Positions 57,053 to 64,000 of a DNA stretch of 64,000 bases are shown here, piece after piece. The stretch covers positions 22,711,176 to 22,775,175 of the forward strand of contig CM057152.1 of the NCBI GenBank assembly GCA_029962745.1, in the 5' to 3' direction. The stretch's first letter is position 1, and every line of letters starts with the position of its first letter. The notes below the pieces were generated by a model. That model had not been told where the DNA came from. It did no database searches and saw only the letters and a list, made by a program, of their open reading frames with translations. The position numbers and the translations under genes were made by a program. The DNA is from Echinometra lucunter (lineage: Eukaryota; Echinodermata; Echinoidea; Camarodonta; Echinometridae).

Positions 57053-57258
57053 GCTAAAAACTAAAATGTAAAATCACCTTTTAAAATAGTCAAGGTGTGA
57101 CTACATTTTCAAATTCAGAGATTAACACTTTGAACTTGCTGGATTCCAACCTTTATAGTGTTGAATCCAGCATCATCAAAGTGTTTATCTACCATTTTGA
57201 AAATGTAGTCACTCTGCGGCCCTTTTAGATGGTGATTTAATATTTTAGTTTTTAGAGT
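57053..57258. mobile_element. ~205-bp foldback MITE, ACTCTAAAAACTAAAAT-type ends
   Basis: CTAAAAACTAAAATGTAAAATCACC at the left and the complement of GGTGATTTAATATTTTAGTTTTTAG at the right form the ends. The inner parts TGACTACATTTTCAAA and GGATTCCAAC also pair with their complements on the right. The structure is a nearly complete hairpin with no coding sequence. Confidence 0.65.
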
Positions 57259-57631
57259 GTTAGACCATTGTTATGTTCCATTCATGTGTATTTGACTTTA
57301 AAACAGTTGAATATATCTTGTGGAAAAGATCAGATGCTATGTGCTCATAACAGAATTAATTAGGGCAGAAGAAAAACTTGAAGAGTTCTGGAAAACATCG
57401 TAATAATTATGTAAAAACTCTTGAAAAATCTATTAGGAGCTTAAGCTGGGGAAAGATATATTCTTTAACCCTTTTTGGTTTGCACTGAAAATACTGTGTG
57501 ATATTAGGTACATGTATGTTTGTTACCTCAGTTATCCTATTAGAAATATTCATAATTTCATTACACACATGAGATTTGGCTCATATCATGAAAGAGCAGA
57601 CATGATTGTGAAACCTTATGTGTATATCTAC

Positions 57632-57634
<3 letters not shown>

Positions 57635-57713
<79 letters not shown>
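57635..57713. repeat. (GA)n microsatellite, ~79 nt
   Basis: A pure GA dinucleotide run followed by GGGAAAGAAAG and a G run. It is a simple repeat in the FEZ intron. Confidence 0.95.
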
Positions 57714-57716
<3 letters not shown>

Positions 57717-59878
57717 AAGAAAGGGGGGGGGGAGATACAATTACTCTGTGATTTTGAAATTGTATATTATGATGCATGTATGTATTTGTGAAATTATTGT
57801 CTGTATACCTTGCATACATGGTTACAAATTTCATTTCCTGTTTTCATTGAGTTGGTAGTACTGTTGCTGATGATCATGCATTTCGTAACAATGCATTTGC
57901 TGCATACATGTACATGGTGTATATTGTATTTGATATGAATATACTATTATTGTGCTGAAATGTTCAATGGAGTCTTCAGTAAAGCCCTTTTATTGTCATA
58001 TGGCTTTTATAAAAATTCTGTATGTGTATTGATATGGTTCTAGACTAAAGTGAAATTTCTGTTTAGTATTCCTTTATGTATGTAAAAGCAAGAAAATAGT
58101 CCACTAAAAAAAACTGCATACCTGACTCAGTATGTTTTTTAAAGCTTTTGACAAGTGAGTCAGGGAATCCCTGAATCATACAAAAATGTTGTTGAGCTCT
58201 TAGAAATGCAGTGCAGGCCTTACAACTCACATATAGGTATATGTACATATACATGTGTAGATGAAATATCAAGTAATCAAATTCTAACCATTTAACTTCA
58301 TGATGACCTTTCCTTCTCACAAGTACATGTTTGAATTACTTTTAACATGGAATATTTCGCAGTGTGGAAATTTTTGCACATTTTTGCGCGAAAATAAAAC
58401 CGACAAAATGTTTTTTATTTGCATGTGAATACAGTTATTTTAATTGTCTGCGAAAATTAATCAGGCAGGGTTTGACATTGCAGGCACCCTTGTGGCCCGG
58501 GGGCCCCAAATATTGGTCCGGACCCCCCCCCCCCCTCCACCCACGTAAGAAAACTTTCACATAGGAATCGATGCAAACAGGCCCTAACATTTCAGTCCTC
58601 GTATGAAAAAGTGTTCTCAAGGAGCCCTGCATTAGGTGCATATGTTGAAACATACATGCCTGTATCACCAAGGCTTATGAAGTACTTGTACATTCTCTTG
58701 TATCATAAAATAGAATGTATTCGACTTTAGAGGACAATAAAGATCCCATTTTGGCCCATTTTGATTCACCTACATGGGAATCAAGAATCATTGTACTTGA
58801 GATGAGTATTTGCTAAGTAGCATTGTCAGCCCACACATTGTCTAGACAGACGTTATCTTAAACATCTTCCATTAATGTCAGAATGGTGGATGTTGGATTG
58901 AGATGATTCTATGTGACAGTTAAATGCCTGATAGGATGAATATCTACCTCGCCAGCCTTGCATGACTGCCTCACGAAGTGTTTATATCCACTGGCATTCT
59001 AATTAGAGGATCGGGAGGGTACTGTTATTAAGTGACTGCATCACTCACCAACTTATTTTGTTCTCATTTTCTTTCTCCTCTCCATTTCATATCCAGGCAT
59101 ATTTTTTTCTTCCCAAGTTTAGAGTGCCCTTTTTAAAAGTTTTGCCATCATGATTCAAACTAAATTTTCTCATCATGCACAATCATCCAAAAACATCCCA
59201 TTTAGCAAATTCTTGCAATCGATTTTCAATGTTTTACTTGCATTGCACGAGAATTCGCAAGCATGCAGAGGCCTATAAAAGGCAATTATTAACATTCAAC
59301 GCATTTCATTGTCCATTCTTCCAACTTAGCCATATGAGAGCTAGAGAATTCTTTGTGCCTTTGTTCATCGCTATTCTTCACTACCATCTCTGTACAATCT
59401 ATCATTTTTCTTCTCTCCTTTATGATGCCCCATATACGCTGTAATTTCTTTTCTTCATGAGAATATTGTTACTGTTTTCATATTCATTGGCAAAAGGATG
59501 TGAAGTGCAGACCTTCAGATACCGACTTGATCTGTATCTAAAATCAGTCCACCTTTCATATTCACAGTAACTAGAGTGCATAACATCTGCTAAGCGCCTT
59601 TGTTTCCATGATTGCACACATCGCATGCCACTGATGCCAGAAAATCCCACGTTGTTGTCAGATCTTTTTCCTGCCATCTTGTTATAAAGCATAAAGCGAA
59701 CCCCTTCCCCCCCCCCCCCCCCCCTTCGTAGAGCATATCTTGATCCGCATCAAGTGTTGCAGACAGCATTCACATTACAGGGAATCCATTTCCGGTCAGG
59801 ACTTACTCCGGACTAAACTCACTTCTCAAAGTGGGTCAAGAAGTCTGGAATAAGAGCAAGTTGAGTTATGCTGAAGCT

Positions 59879-59974
59879 GATACCGGTAGCGTTTATATTA
59901 GCTGTAGATGCATACTAAGTCTGGACTTAGTCTGCACTAAGCATGCTCCTACCCCTAATATAAACAGGGTATCA
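59879..59974. mobile_element. ~95-bp foldback MITE
   Basis: GATACCGGTAGCGTTTATATTAG and the complement of CTAATATAAACAGGGTATC are the ends. The inner CTAAGTCTGGACTTAGTCTGC is self-complementary with the opposite arm. TTTCCGGTCAGGACTTACTCC upstream may be a fragment of a related copy. Confidence 0.5.
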
Positions 59975-60923
59975 GACCACTTTTATAAATTTAGGGTGGA
60001 ATGATTTGCAATTATCATTTCTAATCGTTTACCTTATACATGTAGTGCTGTTTAACAGTTGCACACTCACACATGCACACACACATCTAATTGTTATTCA
60101 GATATTTTCATCATGTTTATATGTTCTTTGATATGGATAGACAGAACCTTTTTTTTTTTTATTGCTTTTCAAAATCCATGCAGAAGATATGAAGAAGTGA
60201 TAATTCAACATCTGTGATTAGAAAATGTTCGATTTCTTTTCGAGTGTCACAATATTTTTTGTAATGTTCAGGTCATCCCACTGATCCTTTTACCCATTCA
60301 CTCGTTCAATTTCTCTGCAAGTATGCACTGGAGAGTTTACAGTACATACTGAATACAGGTGGTGGTGAATGTTTGAATACCCTAAGAATACCCTAAGAAA
60401 AAAGGTGCTATATCAGATACCCTACAGATTGGATAACAAAACAAACATCTTTGATGCAAAATATTGCAGAATTCCATTTCAAGCATAAACATATAAAGAG
60501 TTGAAGGAAGAAAGAAAGTAAATTGCTATGTGATTTCACACAAATTTCAAGAATCCACAGTGCTGTTTCGCAATGTCATATTGATTGTGCAACATGGCTG
60601 TATACACTAGAGCAGCTTCTTGAACCAAGAAAATTAATTCTGCAATTTTCCATGATGAAATTGTCTCATCACACTGAGCATGCATTGAGTTACAACCATA
60701 CTTTGTTGACATTCTACAGAATTCCCTGTGAACCTGTAAGCAAAAACAAGAGTTGACCTTGGTTTGTGCAGCAATCTCATTAAAACATGAAATTTAGCTC
60801 TGAGTTGACGTGTACTTTCCTCACAGCTTCAGCTGTCTGTCATGCATTAGTACATGTGCATCAGTTATGATGCAGAAGCCAGACCTGTGAAATTAGGCTT
60901 GAAATAAGAATTGTAATGTAGCA

Positions 60924-61165
60924 GGGGCGTCAATCCGTTTTATATTTCGTTTTGTTTGTGGGGGGGGGGGGGGGGGGTACATAAAACGAAAAATTTGCTG
61001 ACGAAAAAGCTCCTCAGCCTAAAATTTTGGTGAGGACACAAAATGGGGGGGGGGGGGGAACACACCAAAAATTTGCTGACAAGCAAAAAATGTCTTCAGC
61101 TTAAAATATGGGGACATACCCTACTACATGTGTGTCCCTTATCCTTAAAATTCAAGGGAGGACCC
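60924..61165. mobile_element. Fragment of a GGGGCGTCAATCCG-ended MITE
   Basis: It starts GGGGCGTCAATCCGTTTTAT, the same terminus as the element at 10551-10798. Two internal blocks share AAAATTTGCTGAC and TCAGC(C/T)TAAAAT. Two G runs are present. The second terminus was not found, so it is truncated or diverged. Confidence 0.45.
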
Positions 61166-61689
61166 TCCCCCAATTTCAACCCATTAATGTAGTATGCAAT
61201 TACAACATCCAGTACACATCTGCTGAAAATATTCAAATCATATATCAATCATATTGAATTTTGTAATCTGTAAAATTTACGCCCATATAAATTTTGTATG
61301 AAGTGATTAGAAATGGAACAAAATTCATGTCATGAGCTATAAAAAGATATGCTTAAAGGTATTAAGAGTCAAACATTGCAATGTTTAACTGTTGTAGAAT
61401 TCTCATTATTAGCATTCATTATGATAGGTAGGTACTACATGTAAATTAAACACTTGATGGATGTTGAAAATGGATACCTTTACAGCAAAATCGAGAAACC
61501 ATTTGGACATCAACTGCAGTAAAACACAATGCAAATGTGTGAATAGGATTAAATGTACATGTAGATTACTTACATACATGTGGTTTCCAATTCTTGACAA
61601 TTTTGTTTTCATTGTACATTATTTGACTCCTGGGATTGATATAAGATGTATATGTAACAGACGTGATTAAGAATCAGTAATGAAATAAA

Positions 61690-64000
61690 AACGGTGCCAG
61701 TCTTTCAACATCTACCACTGATGAGTGCTCAATACTGAATGCATTGGGGAAGAATGTGGAGAATACAAAATATATGTGGCAATCCAGAACTTCTTTGAAA
61801 ATACAGCCACGAGAGTGTGTCACGTCATTGTGAGTCTTGATGTAATTAAATAAAGATTACCCTTATCCAGTGCGTAAACATGACACTTTTTTCACCCTTT
61901 CAACATCTACTGTGGATGATTATCATAATTAAACTGAGTGTGTTGTGAAAGAGAAGTGGAGAGCATACTGCATTGTGGGTCATGTGAATGGCATGGAAAC
62001 TAGTACCAGTATTATGAGTCATAATATACTGCATTATATATTGACATGCCTTGTTTGAATTAACCCATTCGTGACAGGAATTAGTTAAAGCCTAATTTGA
62101 TCAGCTTTTATTCTTCTAATTGACAACACCAAAATTTTTCTTTTATTGCTACATTTTTAAAATAAAAAGTCATGTATCTGAAATAAATATAAATTGGCAA
62201 AAAGTATGGAGAGAATTCAAAAAGTTGCTAATTTGCAGGGGGAAATGGTGATTTTAAAATTTCCTTTGCATTGCCAATTTAAGGATTTTAATGCTTATTT
62301 TCATTTAAAAAATGTTCAACATCGAACAGAAAATATTGACGCAACCAAAATGGGCACAGTTTGTGTAGAAATTTTTGCTCTTTCTACTCATGTATTTGGA
62401 ATGATTTCTAGGGCTCTGCATCAAAGGTTATAAGGCCAAACCATATAATGTGGACCTTCTGTCACGAATGGGTTGAACAAGTCATTCATTTCACCCCTTC
62501 AACATCTACTTCAGATGATTCCCATTTGATATAACTACAATGTGAATAAGCAGATGTACAGTACATGTACATGTAGGCTGTAATGTTTATTTGAAGCTTG
62601 TCTCCAGTCTTGGTAGCAAAATGAGAATTGGCATTCAACTGATCAAGTATAGTCTCACATTGTCCGCCTTGCACAAAAAAAGTTATGTCTGTGAAATTGT
62701 GTGATATTCTTTCCATGAATTCCGGCAAATTTTAGTGTAAATGTCTAAGAGGAACACAATAAAATGGTCAAACTCGATGGTAGGCTCCGATGCCAACGAA
62801 CTCGGCATGAAACACACACAGTGATTCGTTGTGTTTATTCGGGCGAATGGAATTCCCATGGTTTTACGTGTTTGTGGGCACTGTGTGATGCTGCGTTGAC
62901 GATGTTTTCGGGGACCGAAAACTCAAGTTTTTACACTTTGATCGTGAAATACACCCACACAAATGAGTTTTTAGTCAGTATCTTATACATCATAGGGGTT
63001 TTATGATACACTCTTTTATCTCTTTTGGCAATGACTTGAAATAAAGAAAGATGCTTTTCTGAGACTTACCAAAACTAGAGACCAGCTTCAATGCCCAAGT
63101 GCTATGAAACTAATACCTGTATGAAACATATATCACAAAGCATCATGAGTCATAATGATCTTCGAAATGTTTATTCTCATTCATCATCGCATCTTTGTTA
63201 AACATGACTTCACTCTGTCAACATCTACTAGGACTGATTCTTTCATTTCTTTATTTTTCTAAAGCTGAGTTTTGGGGACTAGAGAGTATATTGCATAGTG
63301 TAATGTGACTGCTTGGCTCTGAAGCCAATATGGTATCTACATGTACATTGTGTGAAATATATATGTGACATCGTATCATGACTCACAGCGTACTGAAATG
63401 TTTATCCTCTTCCGATGTTTATGATTGTCATAAAAGAGTGAATTGTGAAAAGATTAAAGGGGGAGTATATTGCATTGTGTGATGTGAACACTGAATAAGC
63501 TCAGAAACCTAATGCATGTCATAATATAAAGTGAGTCATGGTGTGCTGATATGTTAATCCTCATCTGCTGTTTAGTTACATGTACAGTGTACTTGCCGTG
63601 GAGAATATTATTGAGTGTGTTTGTTGTTATTTTAATGATATTTATTGGTTATCTTTTGGCTCTATATAGGACATCAGAAACCTAAGTATCATGAAGATTA
63701 TAATTATTGAAATGTGTGGTTTGGTTTATGTATCATGGTAAACATATGAAGGCTTTGCTTTAATTGAATGAGAGCCAGAATTTTCGAAAAACTGTTTATG
63801 ATTTTCATAAAAGAGTGAATTGTGAGAAGATTAAAGGGGGAGTATATTGCATTGTGTGATGTGAACACTGAATAAGCTCAGAAACCTACAGCATGTCAGA
63901 ATATAAAGTGAGTCACGGTGTGCTGATATGTTAATCCTCATCTGCTGTTTAGTTACATGTACAGTGTACTTGCCGTGGAGAATATTATTGAGTGTGTTTG
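61690..64000. repeat. Degenerate tandem repeat ending in two near-identical ~377-bp-period copies
   Basis: CAACATCTAC plus a GATGATT-type string recurs at about 61709, 61909, 62499 and 63210. Each is followed by GAGAGTATATTGCAT- and GTGATGTGAA-like strings. The last two copies are the clearest: 63416-63623 and 63793-64000 agree at almost all positions, an offset of 377 bp, and the second is cut by the end of the window. There is no coding frame. It behaves as a satellite-like array inside the FEZ intron. Confidence 0.75.
62062..62474. mobile_element. 413-bp element with AACCCATTCGTGACAG ends, inserted in the tandem array
   Basis: The ends AACCCATTCGTGACAG and its exact complement CTGTCACGAATGGGTT are 16-bp terminal inverted repeats. 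The element interrupts the array between two repeat units. The open frame inside (62194-62433) has no recognised similarity. No clear target duplication. Confidence 0.6.

Larger units (their letters stand above)
43857..64000 (+). other. FEZ intron 1 (at least most of it)
   Basis: The donor GTAAGT at 43857 opens an intron. No exon matching the next conserved FEZ segments (the W-containing DNY...VDW region or the coiled coil) was found by eye up to 64000. The stretch is AT-rich and populated by MITEs, foldbacks, G/C runs (28 G at 46697-46724; C runs at 51791, 52858 and 59707) and microsatellites, listed separately. A candidate exon at 45213-45319 is noted. Portions not listed (for example 46730-48740, 54090-55290, 55750-57050, 57720-59870) show nothing I recognise. 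Confidence 0.6.

Noticed and set aside
57635..57713. Arg-Glu repeat open frame
   Set aside because: Translation of the (GA)n microsatellite.

Overview
The window is animal nuclear DNA, AT-rich, without operons, rRNA or tRNA genes. It looks like an echinoderm, most likely a sea urchin. That rests on a bilaterian FEZ/zygin first exon, a pair of rhodopsin-type amine-like receptors with uninterrupted coding regions, and a very high density of short inverted-repeat transposons, decayed LINEs, microsatellites and long G/C homopolymers. The species assignment is inference; nothing in the window proves it.

Three protein-coding loci can be supported. Two paralogous class A GPCRs lie in the same orientation on the minus strand (10948-12141 and 31093-32289). 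They align without gaps over almost their whole length and are about 72% identical by my count. In each, a splice-acceptor-like AG sits 3 bases before the ATG, and a matching GTAAGTTGATTAAT donor lies far upstream (22563 and 35344). Each gene therefore probably has a separate 5' UTR exon, with introns of about 10.4 kb and 3.05 kb. The second copy has a TATA box at the expected place. The third locus is the first coding exon of a FEZ1/FEZ2 (fasciculation and elongation protein zeta, UNC-76 family) homologue on the plus strand (43552-43856). It ends in a GTAAGT donor, and its first intron probably fills most or all of the rest of the window.

Everything else is mobile or repetitive DNA. 1-10900 holds LINE relics, hAT-like and pogo-like elements (one hAT nested inside another) and foldback MITEs. 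12100-22600, the inferred 5' intron of the first receptor, holds a candidate ~5 kb element with inverted ends that encloses a possible four-exon spliced non-coding RNA, plus a ~1.55 kb inverted-repeat element. 22600-31000 is microsatellite-rich. 32300-35500, the inferred 5' intron of the second receptor, contains a foldback mariner derivative that still carries the first 20 codons of a transposase-like protein. 35990-40710 is a nest of LINE fragments broken by other insertions. 42865-43085 is a long CTG/GCT repeat just upstream of FEZ. The FEZ intron (43857 onward) carries paired TTAA-flanked MITEs, other foldbacks and, at the right edge, a tandem repeat with a ~377 bp period that runs out of the window.

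I see no new defence or metabolic system. The observations most worth following are the duplicated receptor pair, with a changed TM6 toggle residue in one copy, the possible ncRNA inside the large inverted-repeat element, and the CTG tract near the FEZ start.
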